The notes: generated by a model not told the origin, from the sequence alone. A DNA stretch of 64,000 bases from Globisporangium splendens (GCA_006386115.1 VFIW01000006.1:1260706-1324705), one strand, 5' to 3'. Shown: positions 1 to 11,318, numbered from the stretch's first letter. Numbers and translations: made by a program.

Positions 1-635
1 TTCACACCGCGGTCGTGGCCCTCAAGCACGTACTTAACGATCGCATCGCTCGCACCGAAAATGTCGTGGTTGTTCGCGCGCACCGGCGCGACGTCGTCCA
101 TGGCCGATGGCGCGCCACGCACAGTCTTCTTACGCAGACCCGTCGTGTCCCACACGCGCACTGTTTGATCGAGCGACGCCGACACGATGAGGTCGTCCTT
201 CGGGTGGAACGACGCGCACATGACGTAGTGGTTGTGGCCCGTCAAGATGGACACGCAGGAGCGCGACTGCCAGTTCCAGATGCGAATCGTCTGGTCATCA
301 GAACACGACAGGATCCACGGGTACTCGTGGTGGAACTGCACCGTGCGGATGTAGTCCAAGTGGCCCAGCAGCGTGAACAGACAGCGACGCAGCTTGAAAT
401 CCCACACCTTGAGCTTGTAGTCATCACCACCGGAGGCGAAGAGCGGCTGCGTCTTGTGGAAGTCGACGCCGCGCACGGGTCCGTCGTGCTCGTCGAAGCG
501 GTCGAGCAGCGTACCCATGCGGTAGTCCCAGAGCTGGATGACGCCATTGTGCAGCGACGTGAGGATCCACGGGCGGCTCACGTGGAACGCCAGCCCCTTC
601 ACGCGGTTGCTCTTCGACTCGAACTTGGTCAGCAT
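1..635 (-). CDS. COPA: Coatomer subunit alpha, N-terminal part (cut by window edge)
   Basis: The minus strand reads without a stop from an ATG at 635 to the window edge, giving about 211 N-terminal residues. It begins MLTKFESKS and runs through WD40 repeats with phrases typical of alpha-COP ([58 protein letters not shown]). Alpha-COP is the scaffold subunit of the COPI coat: its propeller binds dilysine cargo tails, and it acts in Golgi-to-ER and intra-Golgi retrieval. The gene is divergent from NF-YA and shares the 465-bp upstream region. No intron is seen in this part. The rest of the roughly 1,200-residue protein lies beyond the left edge. Identification rests on motif recognition and is strong. 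Long plus-strand readings across the same bases are shadows. Confidence 0.93.
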   Translation of the reverse strand, partial: MLTKFESKSNRVKGLAFHVSRPWILTSLHNGVIQLWDYRMGTLLDRFDEHDGPVRGVDFHKTQPLFASGGDDYKLKVWDFKLRRCLFTLLGHLDYIRTVQFHHEYPWILSCSDDQTIRIWNWQSRSCVSILTGHNHYVMCASFHPKDDLIVSASLDQTVRVWDTTGLRKKTVRGAPSAMDDVAPVRANNHDIFGASDAIVKYVLEGHDRGV

Positions 636-1100
636 CTTGATGCTTGTGTCCGAGGCGCGGATCTTCCGGAAATGACTCGGTTTCAGTATGCAGAAAGGGG
701 GCAGGAAGGAAAGGGGAGCAAAATGAGGGCTTCAAGGGCAGGCGACGTGGAGCGTTGTGGCGCGGAACCCCCATTATAGCCAATCACCGTGGGCTATACT
801 AAGCATTTAGACCAATGAGAGATGCGATACGAATATATGCACCAATCATAGTGCAGGACGTGACAGGTTGGCCAACCAGAGAGAAGCAGCACAGAGCGCC
901 GCGCGTTTTCATTCGCGAATTTCCCAGCCAACGAAAACGCACGAAGGTATGGGCAGCGTCTCGGTGAATGCTGTCTGCATGTGGAAGTTGCTGCCGCTTG
1001 GCGCGATGGCGCATGGCTGCAACATGGTGCAGACTCTGCGTGCGTCTCTGTGTGGATGGAACTGACGGCGAACGTGCGGACGCAGTGACCGCGTAGGACC
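636..1100. promoter_or_regulatory. Divergent COPA / NF-YA promoter with three CCAAT boxes
   Basis: This gap separates the two divergent start codons. It contains CCAAT pentamers on the plus strand at 780-784, 812-816 and 842-846, in the contexts AGCCAATCA, GACCAATGA and CACCAATCA, which fit the NF-Y site (CCAAT followed by C/G and A). Starts are 32 and 30 bp apart, about three helical turns. One of the two genes served by this region encodes NF-YA, the sequence-specific subunit that binds CCAAT, so autoregulation is possible (inference). No other gene is seen in the interval. Confidence 0.6.
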
Positions 1101-1767
1101 ATGGAATCAGCGGAACACACTGCGCTCTCCCACAACTCCCAGCAGCAGCAGTACGCGATGTACCAGGCGCAGCAGCAACAGTTCCTGCAGCAAATGGTAC
1201 GTCTGCAAAAGCGCTTCGTGATGCAATGCCGCTGCACATCGTACCCTCTTTTTTTGTTTTTGTTTTAATGTCTTGGTGCATTTCTTGTGGCGTAGATGCA
1301 GCAGCAGCCCAACAATGAACAGCTGCGCACCATGTACAACAGCAACATGCTCATGATGCCGCACTTTATGGTACGACAGTGGATTTATTTCTTTTGGTCA
1401 GGTAACGCGTTTACTTACTAAGCGTGTGTGTGTGATTATGGATTACCCTCAGTTGAACCCTGCTTTATTTACGCGCATGGCGGCAGCGCAAGCGACGGGC
1501 GAAGTGGCCGCGGCGGAAGAAGAGCCCGTGTACGTGAACGCGAAGCAGTACCACCGCATCATGATCCGCCGCCAGCAGCGCGCGAAGCTCGAGGCGAAGC
1601 TCGGGAACGCACGCCAACGCAAGGCGTATCTCCACCAGTCGCGCCACAAGCACGCCATGCGTCGTCCACGCGGTCCTGGGGGCCGCTTCCTGACAAAATC
1701 TGAGATCGAAGCGCTCAAGGACGGCACACTGCGGTTCGAGGACCTCCCGCTGAAGGCCGACAAGTGA
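1101..1767 (+). CDS. NFYA: NF-YA / HAP2, CCAAT-binding transcription factor subunit
   Basis: Three exons (1101-1196, 1296-1370, 1453-1767), both introns phase 0 with GTACG donors, give 161 residues. The Gln-rich N-terminus (about residues 1-57) resembles the usual activation region. Residues about 82-105 form the subunit-association helix ([11 protein letters not shown], then Arg-rich [11 protein letters not shown]) that docks on NF-YB/NF-YC. Residues about 112-137 form the DNA-binding segment ([19 protein letters not shown], then GGRFL). Both are near consensus, including the His/Arg residues that insert at CCAAT. The nuclear protein works as a trimer with two histone-fold partners not in this window. 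It is short for the family, with little C-terminal tail. The ATG at 1101 was chosen because exons 1 and 2 then join in frame. Confidence 0.93.
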
Positions 1768-1965
1768 TTCGCACAAATTAGGAACAGACAGTAGTCTTGC
1801 TCACGACACGCACTTGCACCTCCCCAAGCGCTCATTTATATATTCAATGAAGAAGCAGAAGCACAGCAACCCATGGATTTTGACATATACTCAACTGCCT
1901 CATGCACTCAACACACATGCAGCATCCGCACAATAACCTCATACTTCACGAACCCCATCTAATCG

Positions 1966-4114
1966 TTAGAGCTTACTGCCTTGGTAAGCGAGCGGCTGCT
2001 TCACGCTCACACCGTACGACTTGATCTCAACACCAGCGGTAGCACTGCACTCCTTTTTCACATACAGAAAGTCGCTGCTTGGCAGTAGCAGCATGTGCGT
2101 CGTCTCTAAGGCTCTGACGGTGTACGGCACGGGCTCGCCCTTCAGAATCTCGTTGCCTCCGATCATCGCGCCTTCCTCCAGCATGAACGGATGCGCCGAG
2201 TACACGCGCACGCGGCCAGAGCTGATAATGTACACCGCCGTCGAGAGCTTTCCCCGCGTGCAAATGGCTTCGCCACGCTGGTACACGCGCGCAAACAAGG
2301 GGATATTGTGCTTCTCCTTGACGCTGTCAATTTCTGCACGAGTCAAATAAACATCAGCATACGCAAGGTCAGTAGACAAGTGGTGCAAGACAGCTCACAT
2401 TAAAGCAAAACGCGCTCATACCATCCACGAGGGTGTTTGGACCAGGCAACACCAGACGCGCGACGGCCGGCGAAAGCGCTGCCGACGAATTCCGCTTGTA
2501 CGATACCGAGGTGACGTCAATGGACGTCATCACATACCGGTAGTTGATCATCATCGAGCACGAGTTTTGGAGCGCTTGCGGCGTCAAGTCGGCCAGAAAG
2601 TTGATCTGTTCCACTTGAGCACCATTCTGCAAATGGAAATTCGCGACGGTGTTCAGGATCTTGTCGCCCTTGCGCTCAAAGAGGATGTACCGCGCGCACG
2701 CCGACGCGAGCACGTCGCGCATCGTGTCGACAAACACAGCGTCCTTGTGCCAATTCGACGAGTTGAGTTTGCTGAGCACCCATTTCGCGAGCGCGGCCTG
2801 ATTCACGCCGCACTTCATCGAGATCCGCTGGCTCTGCTCCGTCGTAAACAGCCGCCGGCTGATTTGCGGATCGCTGCTCAACACCTTCCGGATCCACGCG
2901 CCAAAGCCAGGAACAGGAGACAACGTCGCCGACTTGTGGCATTCAGGGAATTGACTGCTCATCCGCTCGATCGTCAAGAACAGCAAGTGACTCGCAATGT
3001 TCAGCCCACGTAGTCCGCCATTGGAGTTTGAAATCGCGTAGAAGATGATGTGCGACGGCTTGCCCTTGAGGACCGTGTCATGGTCCAAGATCGGGTCAAT
3101 CCGGTCGCTCAGGTGATCGGTCACAAGCACCTCGACGAATACGAGCGGCGCATTCGGCATGTTGGAGTGGAACAACCCAAAGCAAAAGCGGTTCTGGCCC
3201 GAGATGCGGCGCTGCAGGTCCGTCCAATTGCGGAACGCGTGCACGCGTTCGTTTTGCAGCACAAACGACACCAGCTTCTCCGACGCCATGTCGATACGTC
3301 GGAACCGCATCCCAGCTTGCATCGCAAATAGATCGCGCATAACCATGTCGAGAAACTCGAGCGCCTGCACGCTTTCACGCGGCAGCTGCTTCTTGTGTTT
3401 CTTCAGCAGCCGTTCGAGATCCACACGCAATCGCAGCAGGAACTTTGGTCCCGGCGGGATCGATCCGACGATCAAGAAGAACTGCTCCGTCAGTGGCACG
3501 AGCCCGCGTTTGATGTTTTTCGAGATCTGCGGGTCGTTTCTACGACTGAACCCGAGCGCAGCCGCCATCACGTTGATCACGAGATTCGAGCGCGGGATCG
3601 ACGGCAGCGTCTTCACCATGAGCGAGAGGTCCTGGATTCCTAGATCCACCGCAAGCGCGAGCACGAGCTCCAGTTTCTGCGCCTCCGTAAAGTGTTTATA
3701 CTCCTCGCATAGCTGCAGCGCAAACTCGCGCCGATGCTTGAGTCCAATGACAAAGCCATCGCTCACATCACCATCCAGAATGAACTACAGCATATCGCAA
3801 ACAACAAAACAGCAGCATGTGCATTAAGGTGCAAAGCACGCCAACAGCAAGAAAAAGTGTCAGCAACATATCCACAAAGCAGCGTAATACACGCAAACAC
3901 AAAAAGCAATCGGACGTACTTTGACGCGCTCTGTGAACTCGTCACGGTTGAACGGCACGATGATCGTCGGATCGGCGTTGCGTCGCGCGCGGTGCTTCGC
4001 CTTGGCTGCTTTGCGCTCCAGCTGCGCTCCCACCCACGCGTCGTCGCCCTGGAACGCGAGTCCCGCCGCAGCAGCAGCAGCAGGAGCAGCAGACACACTC
4101 GCAGTCGCCGCCAT
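1966..4114 (-). CDS. MLYCD: Malonyl-CoA decarboxylase with C-terminal CNB-like domain and PTS1
   Basis: Exons 4114-3920, 3784-2422 and 2333-1966 join in frame to 641 residues. Residues about 70-519 are a malonyl-CoA decarboxylase: helical N-domain, then the acetyltransferase-like catalytic domain. The family's catalytic Ser lies in TLSPVPGF (about S354) and the catalytic His in NTVANFHLQNGA (about H449). The enzyme converts malonyl-CoA to acetyl-CoA plus CO2, relieving inhibition of fatty-acid oxidation. Exon 3 adds a cyclic-nucleotide-binding fold (about 540-610: YIISSGRVRVYS, EILKGEPVPYTVRALE). It lacks the phosphate-contacting Arg of the usual PRAA motif, so it may not bind cyclic nucleotide. 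The protein ends in SKL, a type-1 peroxisomal signal also found on animal MCD. Exon 1 is Ala-rich. The added domain between catalytic core and SKL is unusual. Confidence 0.88.
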
Positions 4115-5706
4115 TCCTCAGTCTCTCTCTGTTCGTGGGTCTCTTCTTCAAGGACGCCCTTCTCCAAAATGCAAGTCGACAAAACAGCATAACCCAAGAG
4201 GGTTGTGTGAAGCAACAAACCCCTTCACAGTCCGACGTGATGCAGCAAGGATCACACAAAACCTACCCAGTTGATTTTGAGTCCACACAAGCATTTACGC
4301 AGATTATTCATGAGTGTGTTTCGATTCGAAAATCACATAAAATATGTTCATGATGATGAGCAGATTGTTTGCACAGCAAGTGAAAACACACACATAACAC
4401 ACAACTGCACTTCAAAACGTAGATTATTTGTGAATACATGTCACTACAGTAACAACTCCCATAGCTGATTACATCGAGGAGTCTTTTTTTGGCTATCAGT
4501 TGCATGAGAGGAGACTATTCATTTCAGAAGAGAATGCACGAGTGTCTGTCAAGCATGTGGTTAAGAGTGTGGTGGCTGACAACAACTCAGGTCTTTGGCA
4601 CATCCACAAAAGAACTATCCTCAGTGACCTTGAGCGGTGTCCTGCATGCTGCTGGTGAGGACAAGGTGCACTATGAGCGCATTTATGAGTCAGTAGAGAA
4701 GATTATAACCACCAACAACGCGTCACTCGGCAAGGATGGTGAGAGCGATGCGGAAAGGCATGTGACTGCTTCAGTTCCAAATGAAAAGGCTTTTGTGGGA
4801 TTTGGAGGAGCAGCGAGTGGCTCTAAGTTTCGAGAACGCATAGTTCAAGATTGTTTGCGAGCATCAAGTCACCAAAGCAGCGTATGTAACGAGTAGGTGC
4901 AGATATACAACGATTGAGAATCCCAAGTCGAAATCGGAAACATCATTCTGAAATTGTCCAAGTACTGCAAACACAACACACCGCTGTGCGATTGAGACCC
5001 TTTGTGAATATACTTTCACTGTCTATTGAATATCTGGTATGTGTTCATGTATCTGTGCGACTGTAGGCTTCAAATGTGTTTTTGAGTAAACTGCATCACG
5101 ATAACTCTAGTTCATGATATCATGCGCTTTGAAACGTTTTTGGCGACGTAAACACACGCAAGCACCTTGGTACGACGAAGCAGGGCCAGATAGCAGCTCA
5201 GTTTAGACGTTAGACTGGGCAGAATGCGCAATAGAAGATATCAAACTGGGCAAAAATATGATCGAATATCAAATGCGGTGAGTAATTTTTGACAGCATCA
5301 GGTTATCCTATCCGGGTATTTGCCAATTCGGGATCCTCCATTTTGGCGACTTTTTACTGATTGTTGCATCATATCACCTATAGAAGGGTCACTTGTGGGA
5401 GTCGTTACTGTAGTACCAATTAGAATACTCACACATCATCTGCTCACACTTTGGCTGACTTTGTGTGACTTTTTCAGGCTAACTGCACATTGTAATTCAC
5501 AGTAAATATGCTCCATCTAAAACACAATAGTAACCTTGAGGTGAGTAACCTCACAGCATCGTAGTCTCTCGAACAATGGACTGCGTCGACCACAACACAC
5601 CCAAACAGAACCAAAGCAAGCAAGCGCATGTTGGTGGCGGGACGACGACGACGACGAGCTACGATCCAATTCCCTTCCTGCATATAACGAGAGAGAGGGA
5701 GCAGCC
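4115..5706. other. 1.6 kb intergenic interval, no confident gene
   Basis: The interval lies between two divergent genes (MCD on minus, PRP4 on plus) and is visibly more AT-rich than the flanking coding sequence. The only reading frame of note is the orphan one at 4489-4896, described separately. The rest has frequent stops in all frames and no recognisable RNA gene. The last 100-150 bases, including a run of GACGAC repeats near 5642, probably form the PRP4 leader. Confidence 0.5.
4489..4896 (+). pseudogene. Orphan reading frame, possible gene remnant
   Basis: An open frame of about 135 codons has a moderately charged, protein-like second half (for example KVHYERIYESVEKI, then KAFVGFGGAASGSKF). 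The first half reads more plausibly in another frame (ARVSVKHVVKSVVADN, then LWHIHKRT), so the sequence may be a frameshifted remnant. I recognise no family. No start context, intron or neighbour supports expression. It could equally be a chance frame or an old transposon scrap. Confidence 0.2.
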
Positions 5707-7356
5707 ATGGCAGAGCGCAAGGGAATCTACTTCGGCGCGATCAGCGCCACCGCGAGCAGCGACCTCGTGCCGGCCAGCGTGCGCAAGGACAGCAAGACGG
5801 CGAGCGCGCTCGACATCGCGATCCGCGCCGGCAACGTGAATGTGTCGGACACGGTGGAGAAGGAGGTCCTGCAGCTATCCGAGAGCAGCAAGCTCGCGCA
5901 GGGGAAACACGCGCAGCTGCTGCGCCGCATCGAGGCCGAGAAACGCGCGCGCAACATCGCCGTGCCGACCATCGCCGAAGACGTGATCTTGCGGCTGCGC
6001 CAGCTGAACGAACCGATCACGCTGTTTGGCGAACGACCGGCTGATCGCCGTGAGCGGTTGCGCGAGATTCTGTCGCGATTGGAGCTCGAGGCTGAGGAAA
6101 CAGGGTTCGTGCACCAGGTGCTTCGTGATATCCAACAGCAGGGCGGACGACCGCTCGAGGCGCACTTTGATGTTGGAGCTGCTGCTGCTGCTGCCGTAAG
6201 CGAGACCCAGAGAGACCGAGCGCAACAAGCGCAGGAAGATCAATTGTTCTACATCCCCATCCAGAATAACGAGCTGAAGACAGCAAGAACGGCGATGTTC
6301 ACGTATGCAGCAACAAGAACAGCAGAGCGCTTGGAAGCGGAGCAGAAGGAGAAAGCGATGGCAGTAGATGACGACGCGAAGCGTGCGATCGACCGCCGCG
6401 CAGCAGAACTGTATGCGACAGCACAGAAAATGGTCAATGTCGCGAGTCAGAATGGCGACGTGCGGCCGATCGCGAGTGTCCAGTACTCTTCGGATGGTGC
6501 CCACGTCGCGACAGGCTCCTGGAGCGGACTTGTCAAGGTCTGGGACGCCGCAAGCGCAGCCGAGACCAAGGTGTTCCGTGGCCACGAAGATCGAGTCACA
6601 GGCGTCGCGTGGCATCCATCCAGCAGTTTTTCCGATATGTCGGACCAATCGGATACCGTGTGCCTCTGCAGTGGCTCGGCAGACACCACAGCGCGTTTGT
6701 GGTCGGCGTCACGCGCCGAGCCGGTCGCCGTGCTCAAGGGCCATCGCGCTCGGTTAGGGAAAGTAGCGTTCCACCCATCAGGAGATTACGTGGGCACAAC
6801 GAGTTTCGACCACACGTGGCGGTTGTGGGACGTTGCCACGGCGCAGGAGCTTTTGCTACAGGAAGGCCACTACAAAGAAGTGTATGCGATCGCGTTCCAG
6901 CGCGATGGTGCGCTCGCGGCGACAGGCGATTTGAACGGCATCGGACGCGTGTGGGATCTCCGATCGGGGAAGGCGATTCTGCCGCTTCAGGGCCACTCGA
7001 AGCAGATCCTGTCGATGAGCTTCTCGCCGAATGGGTACATGCTGGCATCGGGGAGCGACGATCGCAGCATTCGCATCTGGGACCTGCGTCAACGCAAGTG
7101 CTCGTACATGATCCCAGCGCACAGCAATCTGGTCTCGGAGGTGAAATTCTCGCCACAGTCGGGCGAGGTGTTGCTCAGTGCGTCCTTCGATGCGTCACTC
7201 AAGCTTTGGGGGACGCGCGACTGGAAGCTGCTGGCGACGCTCAAGGGCCACGACGGCAAGGTTATGGGCGCCGACTTTGCGCCCGACGAGAAACACATCG
7301 TGTCCTGCGGCTTTGATCGGACGTTCAAGTCGTGGGCTCACGAGCGAGAGTTCTAA
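5707..7356 (+). CDS. PRPF4: U4/U6 snRNP protein PRP4 (PRPF4), WD40
   Basis: A single exon encodes 549 residues. An N-terminal helical region leads to the splicing-factor motif at about residues 90-125 (ILRLRQLNEPITLFGE followed by RRERLREIL), which is diagnostic of PRP4. The C-terminal half (about 245-549) is a seven-bladed WD40 propeller (VATGSWSGLVKVWD, ATGDLNGIGRVWDLRSG, ASGSDDRSIRIWDLRQ). PRP4 binds PRP3 and U4/U6 RNA in the tri-snRNP during spliceosome assembly in the nucleus. Length is close to the family's roughly 520. The ATG at 5707 follows a stop-rich leader and is the first in frame with the conserved N-terminus. A 257-codon minus-strand reading inside this gene is a shadow. Confidence 0.95.
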   Translation: MAERKGIYFGAISATASSDLVPASVRKDSKTASALDIAIRAGNVNVSDTVEKEVLQLSESSKLAQGKHAQLLRRIEAEKRARNIAVPTIAEDVILRLRQLNEPITLFGERPADRRERLREILSRLELEAEETGFVHQVLRDIQQQGGRPLEAHFDVGAAAAAAVSETQRDRAQQAQEDQLFYIPIQNNELKTARTAMFTYAATRTAERLEAEQKEKAMAVDDDAKRAIDRRAAELYATAQKMVNVASQNGDVRPIASVQYSSDGAHVATGSWSGLVKVWDAASAAETKVFRGHEDRVTGVAWHPSSSFSDMSDQSDTVCLCSGSADTTARLWSASRAEPVAVLKGHRARLGKVAFHPSGDYVGTTSFDHTWRLWDVATAQELLLQEGHYKEVYAIAFQRDGALAATGDLNGIGRVWDLRSGKAILPLQGHSKQILSMSFSPNGYMLASGSDDRSIRIWDLRQRKCSYMIPAHSNLVSEVKFSPQSGEVLLSASFDASLKLWGTRDWKLLATLKGHDGKVMGADFAPDEKHIVSCGFDRTFKSWAHEREF

Positions 7357-7538
7357 GAATCTGCCAGACCAGTCAGAGCAAAGCCATTCAACCCAATGCT
7401 GACTACAAACGATATGCTAAACACCACCCGCATAAACTAACATAAACGAATCTTGTTTCTTTTAAGAGAAGGCAGCTTCTCTTTCTCTATGGATCTATGA
7501 AGAAGAACTCTCCTTCTCTGTAGATCGGGGCTTTGCAA

Positions 7539-10260
7539 TTAGTCGCTGTCGCTGTCGTCGTAGTCGCTCGAGTCCGAGTCCAACAAACTGAACGCATTCA
7601 CTGGACCCTGTTGCTTCTTGCTATCCTTGGAACCCTTCACTGCTTCCGCAACAGCCTCGGGCTCTTCGTCACTCTCCTCGCTTTCGTCTTCCGCATCAGA
7701 TACTTCACTCTTCTCCTGGTCGTCACCATTTTCGTTGTCTTTGTGCTCTTCTTCGGCTTCCTGACTCTGTTGGAACGCCTTGATCGTCTTGAGCGAGCCG
7801 TCCTTGCCCGTGTAGTTTGGCGGGAGGAAGAACAGCGGGATGATGCCGTCGACCGTGTCTCGGATCAGTTCCGCACCGGCGCGCTGGTGGTCTGGACGAC
7901 CACGGCGGTCCGTGCGGTACCCGCGCTTCTCAGCGTACGCTTCACAGATCGTCCACGGAGTCCATTCCTACAGCACAATTTGGATCGTTAGCATGTGCAA
8001 GCGCCTAAATCGACCACAACAAGGAACTAAGTGCCTACCAATTCCTCTTCGATGCCGTCAAAGAGCTGCGTGCGCGGCTTCAAATCGAGCACTTTGTCAA
8101 GCGCCACATTCTCCGCCAAGAACCGAATCGCCGAGTATGGTTCACGAATCTAACAAGCACATACGAGCCGCATTCAAGCACGTTAGTTAGTTAAATGGCT
8201 CAAAGGTACATTAGCAGTAACCCATTTTGCATATTGAGTGGATACCGTCATACCTGGGAGAATGGGTAGAGTCCGCAGAGCTCCTGCAGGTACTTGGGTA
8301 CGTTGGCAAATGGGAACACGAGGCCGGGGCAATCGCAAATGCAGATATCCGGGTGGATGAGGATCGTCTGCAGCCGCTTCGTGTGGCCAGGTGTGTGCGA
8401 GACACTCACGATCTTCTTGCCCGCCAATGCGTTCAGCACACTCGATTTGCCCACGTTCGGGTGTCCAATGAGTCCGATCGTGACGCGCGGGATGTTGGAG
8501 CTGTGCAGCTCCGCAGGACTCGTCTCTTCAGCGTACACTGCGGACTGAAGACGCACTTTGTGGTGCCCCTTAAGCTCCGTATGCTCTTCTTCGTCGCAAC
8601 GCGAACACATCAAGTAGCCTCGTGCAACCGCCTCGGCTTCGGTCTTCACGAGCGCGTCGGCGCTGCTCGGACGCGCGCCTGATGCGCACGAGATGCATGC
8701 AACGACCGCATCGTTGTACCCGCAGTGGTTGCACGGGTAGATGTCGTGGCCATTAGCATCCTTCTTGGACTGAGGAGCACCGTTCTTCGCCATCGTCGTC
8801 GTTTTCTGTTTGCGTTTCGCGCGACGCTTTCCCTTGGTTTCTCTCTCGGGTTCGACGAAATTATCCTCATCGAGCAGCTGCTGCTCCGATGCAAGATTCG
8901 TGTTGAGCTCCTCAGCGATGGCCTGGGCAATCTCGGCGTCAATCTCACAGGACTTGAGAATTTCCACGGCATCACGGATCGCTGACGCATCGCCGACTTC
9001 TAGCTTTTTGCTGCGAACCATCAGCATGAGAAAGGTGAGATTCTGTCATACACACAAGGTACAGAATGCAAACGCACAGCGAGTACGAACCTGAGCACGC
9101 GCCGTCTGTTGCTCACATCGGTGTCACCAAACACTGCCTTTGAGCGAGACGAGAAGCATACGAACTTGCATAGCGGGAAGCGCTTGGTGAGGTATTTCTT
9201 CCAGAGCTCCATGACTACCGACGGCACGAGATCCACTTTGTTGAGAACGACGGTCATCGGTTTCTTCAACTCAGACGTGACGTAGTCGTAGATGGAAGGC
9301 GGAATGTGCACCAACGGGTTTCGGATATCCGTCACCACGACAATCTTGTAGGCACAGCCAAGAAGCATACACGACGTTAGAATAATACAACAATCGAGCG
9401 ACTTGAATAACACAGGAATCGAATACGTACATGAGTCGCACGCTCCGTCACGCGCCAAAGCTCTCGCCACACTTCCAGGTTGTGCTCAAAGTGGTTGAGC
9501 TTCTCGTTCTCATACTTCTTGTGGATGCCCGTGAGCCATCGGTCAAACATCATGCTTTCATTGTCGTCCACTACACATGCATACAAACGAGACGTCAATA
9601 TACACAAACGTTGCTTGCGGTCTTAAGCACAAACAAGAAAAGAAAAAAACGCAAAGTACCTTTCTTTTTCGACATGGAGTACGTCCATTTCGGCCGCTTT
9701 GGGTGGTCCAGAAGCGGATCCCGTTCGATTTCTCTCGCGAGCAGAGGCTTCATGCGCAACGACATGTCCAACGGCAGCTGTCCTTCCATCAAACGCAACT
9801 GGATCTGCTCCTTCGTCTCCTTCACAAAGAAACTCGACAGCTCCTTTCCGACAACGTCCTTGTTGTTTTTACCCAAGGCAACGGTCAACTTCAGGCGCGA
9901 CCCAACGTCCGCGGCCAAGTCCTTGTTGCGCTCAAAGAAGTCCGGCTCGTGCTTGAACGAGTCGACACCAACGGTATCATGCATCTCATCTGCAACGACG
10001 CCAGCAGCACCGGCGTCTTCGTCATCAAAGCGATCTTCGTAGAACTCGGCGTACTCGTCGTTGGCGGCTTCCAGCTTCGCGGTCTCGTCCTTGCGCGTCG
10101 CGAGACGCTGCTTGCGCGCACGAAGCTGCACTTTCTTCTGCTTGCCGCTGAAGTTGGCGGACATGGACGTCTTGGCGCGCTCCTTGCGCTGCTCCTTGAG
10201 CGCGTCGAGCTCCTGGCGGCGCTTCTCCTGCAGCGCAGCCTCGCGCAGGTTCCTCTCCAT
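7539..10260 (-). CDS. GNL1: GNL1-type circularly permuted GTPase with zinc-like insert
   Basis: Six exons (10260-9660, 9570-9431, 9344-9091, 9010-8254, 8149-8039, 7967-7539) give 763 residues. GTPase motifs come in permuted order: DIRNP and G4 NKVD near residue 282, then G1 GHPNVGKS near 514-521, then G3 DCPG near 558. This is the YlqF/YawG layout, and DIRNPLVHIPP is typical of GNL1/HSR1. Relatives act in ribosome subunit maturation or export. Between G4 and G1, residues about 425-482 carry C-x2-C-x8-C-x2-C, then C-x2-C-x4-H-x5-H, resembling a B-box zinc site; this is not part of the usual core. The N-terminus is basic and coiled-coil-like; the C-terminus is highly acidic, ending in SDYDDSDSD. 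GNL1 versus LSG1 is not fully settled, but GNL1 fits better. Confidence 0.85.
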
Positions 10261-10647
10261 CGCTCTTCTCTGTCAAATGGGTGAGTGTAGCTCTTCGCTT
10301 GCTGGTCAAAGCAATGGTGACGCCGACGGACTCAGACTCAGACTTCCACTTCATTACATTTGTGTGGCCCACATTACACATAAACCTGCTCAAAAGCGTT
10401 TAAAGACCTCCATATATATTCAGAACCTGTAAATAACCGGTTTAAAGTGTTTTACGCTAGTAACTCAAACAACATATATCGCAAATACTCGCTATTGAAG
10501 GTTGCAGCGCTTGTTGAAGCCTGCGTCTTTTCACAGTGTGGTGTTGATGGGTCCCCTCATTCCGCATTCTGCCGCGTCCGGTCACAAGCAGCAGGTATAT
10601 AGGCGAGTACTGGAAGGGAGTGAAGCAACAGGACGCCGCTCTTCAGG
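10261..10647. other. Intergenic region between GNL1 and the IFT172 relic
   Basis: These 387 bases separate the divergent GNL1 start and the surviving first ATG of IFT172. I see no gene or RNA. The region should hold the GNL1 promoter and the former IFT172 promoter. A TATA-like tatata stretch at about 10414-10419 lies in AT-rich sequence. Confidence 0.5.
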
Positions 10648-11315
10648 ATGCAGTTGCGCCACCTGACGTCGCTGCTGCAGGCGACCGAGGGCATGTGCAA
10701 GGTCACGGCCATCACGTTGTCGTTCGCTCTGCGTTTGGCTGCGAAATTACAAAGACCAACGTCTTCCAAGACCGTTTCCTCGTTGGGAACACAACGAACA
10801 CGTTGTTTGTCGGGGACTTGGACACCGCCAAGCTGAGCGAAGCGCAATGGCAAAGTGCGGGCACTGAGAAATACATGTTTGAAAGCGAGAGTGCTTGCAT
10901 TGTGTACCAAGCCGGCGAGTTGTCATTGATTGAGTACGGACAGAACGGTATCCTTGGCTCTGTGCGCACGAAGCACTTGAGCACCCATTTGCTGAGCGTA
11001 CGTATCAACGAGCGCGCGCATCTTCTCGAGGCTGCTGGGGGGTCGCAGCAAAAGACGTTGCCTGCATCAGGATCTGGGAACCCTGAGACGGCGGAGAACA
11101 AAAAAGTGGTATACCTGTTGGACTTGCAGACGATCTCGGTGAAAGACTTGTGCTTGCGTGCGTCGACGACAATTAATCACAACTCGCGCGTCGACTGGCT
11201 AGAGCTCAACTCTCGCGGCAACCTGCTCTTGTTCCGTGATAAACGTCGTCAGTTGCACTTGTTTGACTTGGATACGCAAAAGCGCAGTACGTTGCTCAAC
11301 TATTGCAACTACGTG

Positions 11316-11318
11316 TAG
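11316..11318 (+). other. In-frame TAG in the IFT172 relic
   Basis: The frame reads NYCNYV, TAG, WVPDSDVVVAQNR. In intact IFT172 the residue between the aromatic/hydrophobic pair and WVP is Gln, so a single C-to-T change of CAG to TAG is the simplest cause. Matching sequence continues in the same frame on both sides, so this is a nonsense change and not the end of the gene. Confidence 0.8.

Noticed and set aside
15..779. 254-codon plus-strand frame over the COPA region
   Set aside because: The opposite strand encodes clear alpha-COP WD40 repeats; this frame is a GC-rich shadow starting at GTG.
5875..6648. 257-codon minus-strand frame inside PRP4
   Set aside because: It lies wholly within a well-supported PRP4 coding exon and has no domain.
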